Part shown: piece after piece, positions 15,325 to 23,803 of the stretch
How positions within the stretch are numbered: the stretch's first letter is position 1
How the letters are laid out: the number at the start of each line of letters is the position of its first letter
Source: Nonomuraea basaltis
GTDB lineage: Bacteria; Actinomycetota; Actinomycetes; Streptosporangiales; Streptosporangiaceae
Direction: 5' to 3'
Length of the DNA: 41,679 nt
NCBI RefSeq assembly: GCF_005893125.1
Contig: NZ_VCJS01000109.1
Span: forward strand, 1-41,679
Notes under the pieces: model-generated
What the model saw: only the letters and a program-made list of their open reading frames with translations
The model's database searches: none
What the model was told of the DNA's origin: nothing
Position numbers and translations under genes: made by a program

Positions 15325-15366
15325 GAGTCGTCTAGGCCCATAGGGGAGTCGTCGAGGCCCGTAGGG
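15325..15366. repeat. Two 21-bp direct repeats upstream of nucleotidyltransferase gene
   Basis: GAGTCGTC(T/G)AGGCCC(A/G)TAGGG occurs twice in tandem (15325-15345 and 15346-15366) with two differences. The repeats end 16 nt before the GTG start and next to the AAGGAGG ribosome-binding site. They could be a duplicated regulator site or a simple slippage product. The rest of the 194-nt divergent intergenic region shows nothing clear. Confidence 0.7.
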
Positions 15367-15382
15367 GAGCGAAGGAGGTCGC

Positions 15383-15850
15383 GTGAGCAGCCTGGAGGCC
15401 GTCTGGGTGCAGCCGTACGACCGGCCGGGGGCGGCGGTCGTGACCGGGGTCTTCGACATCCTGCACGTGGGACACGTGCGCTACCTGGGCGCGGTGGCGG
15501 CCCGCGGGCTGCCGCTCGTCGTCGGCGTCGAGGACGATCCGCGCGTGCGCGCCTGGAAGGGGCCGAGCCGGCCGTTCAACCCGTCGGCGGAGCGGGCCGA
15601 GGTGCTGGCCGCGCTCCGCTTCGTGACCGGCGTGTTCATCGTGACGGGCCCGCCCGAGGCGAACGGGCCGGAGGACTACATCGACCTGCTCGCGCCGATG
15701 CGGCCGGGCGCGCTGGCGCACACGGCGGGCGACCCGCACGCGGGCGCCCGCGCCGCCGCGGCCGCGATCCTGGGCGCCGACTGCTGGGAACTGGAGGCCA
15801 TTCCGGGCCGCTCCACGACCCGGATCGTGAACGCGGCCGGCAAGGGCTGA
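15383..15850 (+). CDS. Cytidylyltransferase-like nucleotidyltransferase
   Basis: This 155-residue protein has the HxGH nucleotidyltransferase fold: TGVFDILHVGHVRYLG with His28/His31, and a C-terminal GRSTTRIVN resembling the ISTT motif of glycerol-3-phosphate cytidylyltransferase and RfaE domain II. It probably transfers a nucleotide to a phosphorylated polyol or sugar. The substrate is unknown, and no sugar-kinase or cell-wall gene is next to it. The start is GTG with a good AAGGAGG upstream. Tandem 21-bp repeats lie directly before the ribosome-binding site. Confidence 0.8.
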   Translation: MSSLEAVWVQPYDRPGAAVVTGVFDILHVGHVRYLGAVAARGLPLVVGVEDDPRVRAWKGPSRPFNPSAERAEVLAALRFVTGVFIVTGPPEANGPEDYIDLLAPMRPGALAHTAGDPHAGARAAAAAILGADCWELEAIPGRSTTRIVNAAGKG

Positions 15851-15979
15851 CCCCCGGGTCACGCGTCGTCCACCCGCCGCAGGCATTCACGCCGCCACCG
15901 GCATCGGCCAAGGGCGCTGGAGCCGGTCGTTGGTGCTACCCCATGCGGGTCCTTCGGCGAAGGGCGGCGCATGATCGCG

Positions 15980-15985
15980 TAATCT
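15980..15985 (+). promoter_or_regulatory. -10 like element of the PAP2-like gene
   Basis: TAATCT lies 8 nt before the ATG at 15994, without a Shine-Dalgarno in between. This supports that start over an upstream in-frame ATG at 15943. Confidence 0.4.
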
Positions 15986-15993
15986 TTCATCAC

Positions 15994-16581
15994 ATGACGG
16001 CTGACCTGGTGGCGAAACGGGTGACGAATCTGCTGGCGCCCCAGGTGCTGGTGATCCTCATGCCGCCCGTCGTCGGCCTGCTCGCGCAGGGGTGGAGCGG
16101 CGCGGCGTGGGGCCTGGTGGCCTCGGCGTTCTGCGGCGGCGTGCCGGCGGCGGTGATCGCGGTGGGCGTGCGGTCCGGACGTCTCGACTCGCATCACATC
16201 GTGGACCGGGCACGGCGCACCGGCCCACTGCTCGCGGCTGTGGCGGCCGTGCTGGTGGCGCTGGCGCTGCTGGTCGTGCTGGGCGCGCCGACGCTGCTCG
16301 TCGCCACCGTGACCGCCATGCTGGCGGCGCTGGCCGTGACCGTGCCGATCACGCTGCGGTGGAAGATCTCCTTTCACGCCGCCGTGTCCGCGGGCACGGT
16401 CGTGGTGCTCGCCCACGTGCTGCCCGCCTGGCCGGCCGCGATCGCCGGGGCCGCCGTCGTGGCGCTGGTGTGCTGGGCCCGGGTACGCCTGGCGCACCAC
16501 ACCTGGGCGCAGGTGGCCGCGGGGGCGGCGGCCGGCACGCTGACGACGTGGGCGACACTGGCGGCGTTCGGCATCGAATAA
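15994..16581 (+). CDS. Membrane protein, degenerate PAP2 phosphatase-like
   Basis: This 195-residue protein has about five or six hydrophobic helices. The order of conserved-looking segments resembles the PAP2 lipid-phosphatase fold: DSHHIVDRARR, WKISFHAAVSAG (position of the PSGH motif), and RVRLAHHTWAQVAAG (position of SRxxxxxHxxxD). The serine of PSGH and the final aspartate are replaced, so catalysis may be altered or absent. The start at 15994 is favoured over 15943 by the -10 like TAATCT. No operon partner is evident; the DUF427 gene follows after 37 nt. Confidence 0.6.
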   Translation: MTADLVAKRVTNLLAPQVLVILMPPVVGLLAQGWSGAAWGLVASAFCGGVPAAVIAVGVRSGRLDSHHIVDRARRTGPLLAAVAAVLVALALLVVLGAPTLLVATVTAMLAALAVTVPITLRWKISFHAAVSAGTVVVLAHVLPAWPAAIAGAAVVALVCWARVRLAHHTWAQVAAGAAAGTLTTWATLAAFGIE

Positions 16582-16618
16582 CCGGAATAGGCGCGTCGCT
16601 GCCGGGGTTGCCGCGAGC

Positions 16619-17362
16619 ATGGATGCTGGCAATCGCGGCCGGGTACGCGTCGAGCGGACGGCCAAGCGCGTGAGGACCTATCTGGGCGGCCGGGTGGTGG
16701 CCGACACCACCTCCGCCCTTCTGGTGTGGGAGGTCCCGTACTACCCCACCTTCTACTTCCCGCTGACGGACGTGGACGAGGCCGCGCTCAAGGCGACCGG
16801 GACCACCAAGCACTCCCCGAGCAGGGGCGATGCCGTCGTCCACACGGTGACCTCCGGCACGGCGGAGGCGGCCGAGGCGGCGCTGGCGTACCCTGACTCG
16901 CCGCTGGAGGAGATCCGCGGCCACGTCCGCTTCGACTGGGACGCCATGGACGCCTGGTTCGAGGAGGACGAGCAGGTCTACTTCCACGCGCGCGATCCGT
17001 ACACGCGGGTGGACATCCTGCCCAGCTCGCGGCACGTGCGGGTCGAGGTGGACGGCGTCACCGTGGCCGACTCGCGCAGCGCGCGCATCCTCTTCGAGAC
17101 GGGGCTGCCCGCCCGCTACTACCTGCCGAAGACGGACGTACGGCTCGACCTGCTCGAACACACCGACACCGTCACCCACTGCCCGTACAAGGGCTCGGCG
17201 GAGTACTGGTCGGTCAACGGCAAGAAGGACCTGGCCTGGTCCTACCCGACGCCGCTGCCTGAGAGCGAGCGGATCGCCGGGCTGGTCGCGTTCTACAACG
17301 AGAAGCTCGACATTTACATCGACGGCGAGCTGGAGGAGCGGCCGAAGACCAAGTTCTCCTGA
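16619..17362 (+). CDS. Tandem DUF427 protein
   Basis: This 247-residue protein has two DUF427 units (about residues 10-110 and 120-235). The repeated pattern is VRVERTAKRVRTYLGGRVVA in the first and RHVRVEVDGVTVADS in the second. Each is followed by a Y-x-P-x-x-D segment (FYFPLTDVD; YYLPKTDVR), then HCPYKGSAEYW in the second unit. DUF427 proteins are widespread in actinobacteria, and their role is not established. The gene converges on lgt with a 59-nt gap in which no terminator is obvious. Confidence 0.88.
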   Translation: MDAGNRGRVRVERTAKRVRTYLGGRVVADTTSALLVWEVPYYPTFYFPLTDVDEAALKATGTTKHSPSRGDAVVHTVTSGTAEAAEAALAYPDSPLEEIRGHVRFDWDAMDAWFEEDEQVYFHARDPYTRVDILPSSRHVRVEVDGVTVADSRSARILFETGLPARYYLPKTDVRLDLLEHTDTVTHCPYKGSAEYWSVNGKKDLAWSYPTPLPESERIAGLVAFYNEKLDIYIDGELEERPKTKFS

Positions 17363-17421
17363 CCAAGCGAAGAGCTCGGCTGCCACGTAAACGGCGATGG
17401 CATCGAACCGGCTTCGTCCCG

Positions 17422-18252
17422 TCACGCCTGTCCAGGAGGAAGCCCGCCGCCTGGTCGATCCGCTGGAGCGGCCTTTCGCGTGGCGGTGAGGTATGTGACT
17501 GCAGCTGTAAAGGCGAGCAGTGCGGTCCAGACGTTGAGGCGCAGACCGAGGATGTGGTGGGCGGGGTCGATGCGGAGCCACTCGATCCAGGCGCGACCGG
17601 CGGTGTAGGCGGCGGCGTAGAGCGCGAATGTCCGGCCACGGTCGAGCCGGAACCGCCGTTCGGCCCAGACGACGAACCCCGCCACGCCCAGGTTCCACAG
17701 CGACTCGTAGAGGAAGGCCGGGTGGTAGGTGGCCGTGGATTCCATACCGGGTGGCCGATGGGCGGGGTCGATCTCCAGCGCCCAGGGCAGGGTTGTCGGC
17801 CTGCCGTACAGCTCCTGGTTGAACCAGTTGCCCCAGCGGGCGATCGCCTGCCCGAGCGCGATCCCGGGCGCGACGGCGTCGGCGAAGTCGCGCAGCGCGA
17901 TGCCGCGCCGGCGGCAGGCCAGCCACGCGCCCACCGCGCCGCCCGCGACGGCGCCCCAGATGCTGATCCCGCCCTCCCAGATCGCGAACGCGCGCAGCGG
18001 GTCGTTGCCGGGGCCGAAGTACTGCTGCCAGTCGGTGGCCACGTGGTAGAGCCGGGCACCGACCAGGCCGAACGGCACGGCCCAGGTGGCGATGTCCCCG
18101 ACCGCGCCAGGCTCGCCGCCGCGAGCGACCCAGCGGCGCTGGGTCACCCAGATGCCGACGAGGACGGCGAGCAGCATCAGCAGGGCGTAGGCGCGGATCG
18201 GGAGCGGGCCGAGGTGCCAGACGGCTTGGGTCGGGCTGGGGATGGCGGTCAC
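17422..18252 (-). CDS. lgt: Prolipoprotein diacylglyceryl transferase
   Basis: This 276-residue polytopic membrane enzyme adds diacylglycerol to the lipobox cysteine of prolipoproteins. The Lgt signature IARWGNWFNQELYG is present. GGISIWGAVAGG occupies the place of the HGG-containing motif; in actinobacteria a Trp at this position is common. Other family segments are YHPAFLYESLWN and RAWIEWLRID. The start is GTG. Actinobacteria often carry lgt near trp genes or as a second copy; this isolated copy, divergent from a two-component system, may be an additional one. Lipoproteins in this window (TctC, TAXI, the 30212 product) are potential clients. Confidence 0.93.
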   Translation of the reverse strand: MTAIPSPTQAVWHLGPLPIRAYALLMLLAVLVGIWVTQRRWVARGGEPGAVGDIATWAVPFGLVGARLYHVATDWQQYFGPGNDPLRAFAIWEGGISIWGAVAGGAVGAWLACRRRGIALRDFADAVAPGIALGQAIARWGNWFNQELYGRPTTLPWALEIDPAHRPPGMESTATYHPAFLYESLWNLGVAGFVVWAERRFRLDRGRTFALYAAAYTAGRAWIEWLRIDPAHHILGLRLNVWTALLAFTAAVTYLTATRKAAPADRPGGGLPPGQA

Positions 18253-18300
18253 GCCGTCGAGTCTGGTTCCGGCACGGCGGCGCCCGCATCGAGCGGAATG

Positions 18301-18316
18301 CTGATTACGTGATCAG
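18301..18316. promoter_or_regulatory. Dyad in lgt/histidine-kinase divergent promoter region
   Basis: CTGAT-TACGTG-ATCAG is an inverted repeat with 5-bp arms centred between the divergent genes. It could be an autoregulatory site of the adjacent response regulator. The evidence is position and symmetry only. Confidence 0.3.
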
Positions 18317-18351
18317 TCGACTGGTTGATGCCGAACGGACGGGTGGTTGAT

Positions 18352-18357
18352 TATCGT
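18352..18357 (+). promoter_or_regulatory. -10 like element of the histidine kinase gene
   Basis: TATCGT lies 7 nt before GTG 18365 with no Shine-Dalgarno between. It favours that start over the upstream TTG at 18347. Confidence 0.35.
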
Positions 18358-18364
18358 CGGTGGT

Positions 18365-19504
18365 GTGGAGTCCTGGGAGCGGTCGCGGCGCCGGTGGCAG
18401 CACGCCTTCTTCGCCTCATGGCTGGTGCTGACCTCGGCTGGACCCCTGACGGAGGCGGGCCAGGTACTCCCGGTGGTGCTGGTGGCCGGGCTGGCCGCTT
18501 GGTATGCGGTGTGGTTCGTGCTGCGCACGCCGCCCCCGGGTGACGTGCCCGTGCCATACGTGCTCGGCGGTGGGTTGCTCTGGCTGGGGCTGTTCGCCCT
18601 CGATTCCTCCTTCCTGGTGGTCGTGCTGAGCGTGCTCGTGCCGTACTGCATGGACGCCGTGCGGGTCGGGCTGGTCGCGGTGGTGTCGTGTGCCGGGGGC
18701 TGGCTGTGGCATCGTTTCCACGCGACCGGGTCAATCACCTGGGCCGAGATCGCCATCGCCGCGCTGATCGCGATCAGCGCGGCCACCGCGGTCGGATACT
18801 TCAGCTCGGTGTCCCGGCAGAGCGCCGAGCGCAAGCGGCTCCTCGATCAGCTGCAGGCCGCGCAGGAGGCGCGGGCGGCGGCCGAACGGCAGGCGGGCGT
18901 GGCGGCCGAGCGGCAGCGGCTGGCCCGCGACATCCACGACAGCCTGACCCAGGGGTTCGCCAGCGTGGCGATGTTGCTGGAGGCGGCCCAGGCGACCCTG
19001 CCGGACAACAAGCACCTGACCCAGGCGCTGCGGGCGGCACGGGAGAATTTGGCGGAAAGCCGCCGGGTGGTGAGAGCGCTGCGACCCGGCCAACTCGACG
19101 AGTGCGGCCTACCGGAGGCCCTGCAGCTGCTGGCCGGCCGGCTGTCGGATGAAACCGGCATCGACGCGCACACCGTGATCACCGGCAAGCTCCGGCCGCT
19201 CCAAGCCCAGGCCCAGGCGGAGCTGCTGCGCGTGGCGCAGGAGGCGGTGGCCAACGTTCGCCGCCATGCCCGCGCCGAGCAGGTCACGCTGACCCTGTCG
19301 TATATGGAGGACCTGGTCGTGCTCGATGTCCACGACGACGGCGACGGTTTCGATCCGGGGCGGGCCGCCTTCGGACACGGCCTTTCGATCATGCGGGAGA
19401 GGATGGAGCAGCTCGGCGGCACGCTACTCGTGGAAAGTGCCCCGGGTGCGGGCGCCACAGTGGTGGCCAGCCTCCCAGCGGTGGCTTTGAGCGGGGCGCG
19501 ATGA
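18365..19504 (+). CDS. NarL-family sensor histidine kinase (HisKA_3)
   Basis: This 379-residue kinase has an N-terminal block of about four to five membrane helices (to ~residue 145), a short coiled-coil (SAERKRLLDQLQAAQEARAA), a dimerisation/phosphoacceptor domain with the H-box RLARDIHDSLTQGF (His191 in this numbering), and a C-terminal HATPase (VAQEAVANVRRHA, DVHDDGDGFD, GHGLSIMRERM). The sensor part is nearly all membrane-embedded, so a membrane-derived signal is plausible. GTG 18365 is chosen from the -10 like TATCGT; TTG 18347 is the alternative. The stop overlaps the response-regulator start (ATGA), so both are made together. Confidence 0.9.
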   Translation: MESWERSRRRWQHAFFASWLVLTSAGPLTEAGQVLPVVLVAGLAAWYAVWFVLRTPPPGDVPVPYVLGGGLLWLGLFALDSSFLVVVLSVLVPYCMDAVRVGLVAVVSCAGGWLWHRFHATGSITWAEIAIAALIAISAATAVGYFSSVSRQSAERKRLLDQLQAAQEARAAAERQAGVAAERQRLARDIHDSLTQGFASVAMLLEAAQATLPDNKHLTQALRAARENLAESRRVVRALRPGQLDECGLPEALQLLAGRLSDETGIDAHTVITGKLRPLQAQAQAELLRVAQEAVANVRRHARAEQVTLTLSYMEDLVVLDVHDDGDGFDPGRAAFGHGLSIMRERMEQLGGTLLVESAPGAGATVVASLPAVALSGAR

Positions 19505-20133
19505 CCGTCCGGGTCCTGATCGCCGACGACCACCCGGTGGTCCGCGACGGCATACGGGCGATGCTCGGCACCCAGGACGACCTGGAGGTGGTCGGCGAAG
19601 CGGTCTCCGGCGCAGATGCGGTGCGGCTGGCACGCGACTTGCGGCCCGACGTCACCCTGATGGACCTGCAGCTGCCCGAGATCGACGGCGCGACGGCGAT
19701 CAGCCGGATCCGCGAACATGACCCAGGCGCCAAGGTGATCGTCTTGACCACTTACGACACCGATGGCGACATCTCCCGCGCCATCGACGCGGGAGCCATC
19801 GGCTACATGCTCAAGGACGCCGGCCGTGAGCAGCTGTTCGACGCGATCCGGGCGGCGGCGCGAGGGGAGAGCGCCCTGTCGCCGGCGATCGCGACCCGAG
19901 TGTTGTCGTGGGCGCGTGCCGATGCTCCCGATGCCCTCAGCGGTCGGGAGGTCGAGGTTCTCGGCGCGGTCGCCCAGGGGATGAGTAACAAGGCCATCGC
20001 CGCCCACCTGTGCATCAGCGAGGCCACGGTCAAGACCCACCTGCTGCACATCTTCGCCAAGCTCGGCGTGGACGACCGCACCGCCGCAGTGACGGTCGCC
20101 GCTTCCCGCGGCATCATCCGGCTGGGCGGTTAG
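19501..20133 (+). CDS. NarL/FixJ-family response regulator
   Basis: This 210-residue regulator has a receiver domain (phosphoacceptor Asp55 in LMDLQLPE, acidic pocket ADDH, and Lys in GYMLKDAG). A LuxR-type helix-turn-helix follows (LSGREVEVLGAVAQGMSNKA, then EATVKTHLLHIFAKLG). It is translationally coupled to the upstream kinase through ATGA and certainly its partner. Targets are unknown; the divergent lgt promoter with its small dyad is the nearest candidate. It is followed by a hairpin shared with the convergent TIGR03086 gene. Confidence 0.94.
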   Translation: MTVRVLIADDHPVVRDGIRAMLGTQDDLEVVGEAVSGADAVRLARDLRPDVTLMDLQLPEIDGATAISRIREHDPGAKVIVLTTYDTDGDISRAIDAGAIGYMLKDAGREQLFDAIRAAARGESALSPAIATRVLSWARADAPDALSGREVEVLGAVAQGMSNKAIAAHLCISEATVKTHLLHIFAKLGVDDRTAAVTVAASRGIIRLGG

Positions 20134-20156
20134 CTGCTTCAGCTCAGAGATGGGAG

Positions 20157-20189
20157 TCCGGGGTGTGCCGCTTGGTGCCACACCCGGGA
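20157..20189. terminator. Bidirectional hairpin terminator
   Basis: TCC-G-GGGTGTG pairs with CACACCC-G-GGA (7 bp, one mismatch, 3 bp) around an 11-nt loop. It lies between the convergent response-regulator and TIGR03086 genes, where it can serve both strands. No T tract is present. Confidence 0.6.
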
Positions 20190-20215
20190 CGCCACGACAA
20201 GAACCTGAGCCGGCG

Positions 20216-20818
20216 TCAGGGGGCCGTCCAATGGGGGTCGCGGCCGAGGTAGCGCAGGAGGGTCGCGACGTCGTCGTCGCCCGTCTCCGGCTCCAGGGCC
20301 GCGGCGTACGCGCCCCAGGCGCGCAGCGGCTCGACGATCTCCTTGGCGACCCGCAGCAGGGGCTGCGCCAGTTCGGGCGTGAGCGGCGACGGCGCGCCCG
20401 CGGCCATGGCGATGTCCCAGGCGTGCACGGCCGCGTCGAGCGCGCACGCCGTGGACCCGGACCACGGGGACATCTTGTGCGGCGGCACCGGCGTCGGCAC
20501 CTCGGCGGCGTCCCGGTCGACGCCCGCCCACGCCTTGGCCGAGCGGGCCAGGGCGTCCTCCAGGAACGCCGCCGGGTCCTCCTCCAGCACGCCGGACGGG
20601 TCGAACGGGTTGAAGGAGGGGCCGGGCTCGCCGGTCAGCGCCGAGGCGAAGCCGATCTGGTCACCGACGGCGTGCTGGAAGACCTTGGTGACGCTCCAGC
20701 CCGCGCAGGGCGTGGGCAGGTCCCAGCCGCCGGCGGGAACGGCGCCGACCGCCTTGCGCAGCGCCTCGTGCGACGCGTCCAGAACGTCCCAGCCGCTGGA
20801 GATCGTGGTGTCGCTCAT
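20216..20818 (-). CDS. TIGR03086 family protein (DinB/maleylpyruvate isomerase fold)
   Basis: This 200-residue protein belongs to the DinB/MDMPI four-helix superfamily, TIGR03086 subgroup. Typical segments are DLPTPCAGWSVTKVFQHAVG and the AVHAWDIAMAAG helix carrying a metal-type His. Related proteins are mycothiol-dependent, but the reaction of this group is unknown. ATG is supported by AAGGGAG 7 nt upstream. It begins 51 nt after the stop of the broken TetR gene on the same strand, so it may formerly have been under that regulator. Confidence 0.88.
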   Translation of the reverse strand: MSDTTISSGWDVLDASHEALRKAVGAVPAGGWDLPTPCAGWSVTKVFQHAVGDQIGFASALTGEPGPSFNPFDPSGVLEEDPAAFLEDALARSAKAWAGVDRDAAEVPTPVPPHKMSPWSGSTACALDAAVHAWDIAMAAGAPSPLTPELAQPLLRVAKEIVEPLRAWGAYAAALEPETGDDDVATLLRYLGRDPHWTAP

Positions 20819-20868
20819 CGGTGACTCCCTTTTTCGTCGGTTCCTCCACTCTACCAGAACGGAATGCT

Positions 20869-21417
20869 TTATTCCACTATTTGACCCCTCCCGGCCGCCT
20901 CGGCGACCAAGCCCCTGATCAGCATGTCCAGGGCGTGCTCGAAGTCCGCCGCCGGGTCCACGCCCCGCTGCGTTCCGCGCAGCAGCCTGCTGAAGTGCGG
21001 CAGCGCCACCGGGTCCATCTCGCGGATGTACGCGCCGACCTGCCGGCCGCCCGCATGCTCCCCGGGATCCCCGGTGAACCCGCCCGTGGACATCATCAGT
21101 GAGCCGAACACCAGGCTGTTCACCGCGCCCAGCGCCCGCCACGTGCCCACGTCGTCGAACCCCGCCTGAAACAACGCGCCGGCCAGGGCGTCGATCGGCT
21201 GAAGCGCGCGTACCGACGTCGGGTTGGACTGGTCGGTGACCAGCGCGAGCGGCACCACCGGATGGCGGCCGAACGCCCGGTACATGCTCAGCGCCAATTC
21301 CCGGACCTGCTCCTGCCACGCCAGCGCCCTGTCCGGCCGCTCGACTTGGGCGAACACCCGCTCCGCGATGCCGTCGAGGATGTCGGCCTTGTTCGAGACA
21401 TGGTTGTAGTGGCGGAC
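20869..21417 (-). pseudogene. TetR family regulator, 5' end deleted
   Basis: The frame matches a TetR regulator from the end of the recognition helix onward (HYNHVSNKADILDGIAERVF), continuing through a complete C-terminal ligand-binding/dimerisation domain to TAA. The first ~40-45 residues, which contain the first two helices and most of the DNA-reading helix, are absent. Upstream of the breakpoint (about 21412-21425) the sequence is instead the interior of an FAD monooxygenase on the opposite strand. No start codon in a sensible place remains, although the frame stays open antisense through the neighbour. DNA binding should be lost. Confidence 0.8.
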
Positions 21418-22536
21418 GTCGCTCAGGACGCCTTGGGTGTCGTGGCCACGCTCGCCGACGGGCGGGCCCTGCGCGGGGCGTACCTGGTGGGGTGCGACGG
21501 CGGGCGGAGCGCGGTGCGCAAGCGGTCGGGGTTCGCGTTCGAGGGCACGCCGCCGACCATGACCGGGCGGACCGCGGTGGCCGAGCTGGCCGACCCGGGG
21601 GCGATCGCGTCGTCGCTGCGCAGCCCGGGCGGGCTGGTCAACCTGTCGCTGGTGCCCGGCGAGATCGCCACGGTGGAGTTCGACGGAGGGCCCGACGGCC
21701 GGGACGGGCCGATGACGGCCGAGGAGCTGCGGGCCAGCCTGCGGCGGGTGACCGGCCTTGACGTCGTGGTCAGGCGGGTGGAGACCGGGATCCGGTACAG
21801 CGACAACACGCGGCACGCGGAGACGTACCGGAAGGGGCGGGTGCTGCTGGCGGGGGACGCGGCGCATGTGCACTCGCCGATCGGCGGGCAGGGGCTCAAC
21901 CTGGGGCTGCAGGACGCCGTCAACCTGGGGTGGAAGCTGGCCTTCGTCGCTCGGGGGCGCGCGCCTGAGAGCCTGCTCGACACCTACACCGATGAGCGGC
22001 ATCCGGTGGCGGCCCGGGTGCTGCGCAACACCCGGGCCCAGGTCGCGTTGATGCGGCCGGGAGCGCAGGTGGACGCGCTGCGTGAGGTGCTGTCGGAGGT
22101 GCTGGCGCTGCCGGAGGCGCGGCGGCACTTCACCGGGATGGCCGACGGCACGGACGTGGACTACGCGCCGGGCTCGGCCGTCCCGCTCGTCGGGCGGTTC
22201 GCGCCGCCGCTGGAGCCGCACGATGCCGCGGCGTCCTGGACTCTCGCCGAGCTGCTGCGGGACGGGCGCGGACTCCTGGCCGACCTGTCGGGCGCGCTCG
22301 TCGAGGCCGGGGGAGCCGAAGCGGATGGGGTCGCGGGCGGGGGCGCCTGGCCGGCGGCGGCCGTGGCCGGCCATCGCGACCGCGTGCGCCCGGTCCGCGC
22401 CGTCGCCCCAGGCGCACCTGCCGCGTCCGGCGGTGCGAGCCTGCTGCTGGTGCGGCCGGACGGCTACATCGCCTGGGCGGGGGAGGGTGACGGGCTCGGC
22501 GAGGCGCTCGTCACGTGGTTCGGCCCGCCCAGGTGA
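21418..22536 (+). pseudogene. FAD-dependent aromatic monooxygenase, 5' end deleted
   Basis: About 370 codons remain of a PheA/TfdB-type FAD-binding monooxygenase. From about 21415 the frame gives VAQDALGVVATLADGRALRG, the DG motif LVGCDGGRSAVRK, and the GD motif GRVLLAGDAAHVHSPIGGQG, followed by a C-terminal thioredoxin-like region. The N-terminal ~110-120 residues, including the GxGxxG dinucleotide-binding motif, are missing, so the product cannot bind FAD normally. The ATG at 21400 is accidental and lies in TetR antisense. The stop is 4 nt from the convergent M20 peptidase stop. Confidence 0.8.
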
Positions 22537-22540
22537 CAGG

Positions 22541-23803
22541 TCAGGCGAGCAGGCGGGCGAGGACGCGGGTGCCGAACTCCAGGCCCTCCACCGGCACGCG
22601 CTCGTCCTTCCCGTGGAACATGCCGAAGTAGTCCAGATCCGGCCGGAGCATGAGCGGCGCGAAACCGTACCCCTTGATGCCGATCCTGGCGAAGGACTTG
22701 GCGTCGGTGCCACCGCTCATCACGTACGGCACCGGTCTGGCCAGGGGGTCCTCGGCGACCAGCGCCCCGGCGAGCTCGTCGAAGAACGCCGACGGGTACG
22801 GCGCCGCGGGCGCGCCCTCCAGGTTGACGAACTCGCGGGTGATCTTCGGCCCGAGCAGCTCGTCGATCGTCTGCAGGAACTCCTCCTGCAGGCCGGGCAG
22901 ATAGCGCCCGTCCACGTGCGCCTCGGCCGTCGAGGGCACCACGTTGACCTTGTAGCCGGCATCCAGCATGGTCGGGTTCGCCGAGTTGCGGATCTGGCTC
23001 TTGAACAGGCTGCCGAGTGGTCCCAGCCGGGCCGCCTCGGCGTCCAGGCGATCCAGGTCGATCGGCCGGCCGGTGAGCTCCGACAGGCTCTGGATGAGCG
23101 CGGCGACCGACGGCGTCAGGCGTACCGGCCACTGGTGGGAGGCCACCCGCGACAGCGCGTGGACCAGCGTGGCGACCGGGTTGTCCACCGGGGGACGCGA
23201 GCCGTGCCCGGCCACGCCGTGCGCGGTGAGCTTCATCCAGGCGGTGCCGCGCTCGCCCACGGCGATCGGGTAGACGCGGTGCCCGTCCGAGGCCACGCTG
23301 AAGCCTCCCGACTCGCTGATCGCCTCGCTCACGCCGTCGAACAGGTCCCGGTGCTCGGTCACCGCGTGCCGCGAGCCGTATTCGCCCGTCGCCTCCTCGT
23401 CGGCCAGGAACGCCAGCACCAGGTCACGCCGGGGACGCACGCCGCGCGCGGCCAGGTCGAGCACGGTCGCGAGCGTCATCGCGCACGAGCCCTTCATGTC
23501 GACCGCGCCCCGGCCGTACACGCAGCCGTCCACGATCTCCCCGGAGAACGGGTGCATCCGCCACTCGGCCGGGTCGGCGGGCACCACGTCGAGGTGGCCG
23601 TGGATGAGCAGCGCGTCGGGGGAGTCGCCGTCGATCCTGGCCACGACCGTGGTGCGCTTCGGCGCCGACTCGAACACGACCGGCTCCAGGCCCGCGTCGG
23701 CGAGCAGCGTGGCGACGTACTCGGCGGCCGGCCGCTCACCCGAGCCCGGGTTGGTGGTGTCGAACCTGATCAGATCCGAGCAGATCTCGGCAACGCTCTT
23801 CAC
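22541..23803 (-). CDS. M20 family metallopeptidase
   Basis: This 420-residue peptidase/deacylase of the ArgE/DapE/ACY1 group has metal and catalytic motifs LLIHGHLDVVP, GRGAVDMKG, LADEEATGEYGS, and the C-terminal MFHGKDERV. The middle lid/dimerisation domain (about 180-300) is present. The substrate is unknown. GTG start overlaps the stop of the S9 peptidase (GTGA), preceded by GAAGGGAAG, so translation is coupled. It is the last gene of the three-peptidase operon. A role in final breakdown of peptides released by the upstream enzymes is a reasonable inference. Confidence 0.92.
   Translation of the reverse strand: MKSVAEICSDLIRFDTTNPGSGERPAAEYVATLLADAGLEPVVFESAPKRTTVVARIDGDSPDALLIHGHLDVVPADPAEWRMHPFSGEIVDGCVYGRGAVDMKGSCAMTLATVLDLAARGVRPRRDLVLAFLADEEATGEYGSRHAVTEHRDLFDGVSEAISESGGFSVASDGHRVYPIAVGERGTAWMKLTAHGVAGHGSRPPVDNPVATLVHALSRVASHQWPVRLTPSVAALIQSLSELTGRPIDLDRLDAEAARLGPLGSLFKSQIRNSANPTMLDAGYKVNVVPSTAEAHVDGRYLPGLQEEFLQTIDELLGPKITREFVNLEGAPAAPYPSAFFDELAGALVAEDPLARPVPYVMSGGTDAKSFARIGIKGYGFAPLMLRPDLDYFGMFHGKDERVPVEGLEFGTRVLARLLA

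Noticed and set aside
20869..22713. A 614-codon minus-strand frame that looks like a TetR fused to an arginine/proline-rich N-terminus.
   Set aside because: The N-terminal part is antisense to the FAD monooxygenase and has GC-biased composition. It is open only because of codon bias; the TetR part is a truncated gene.
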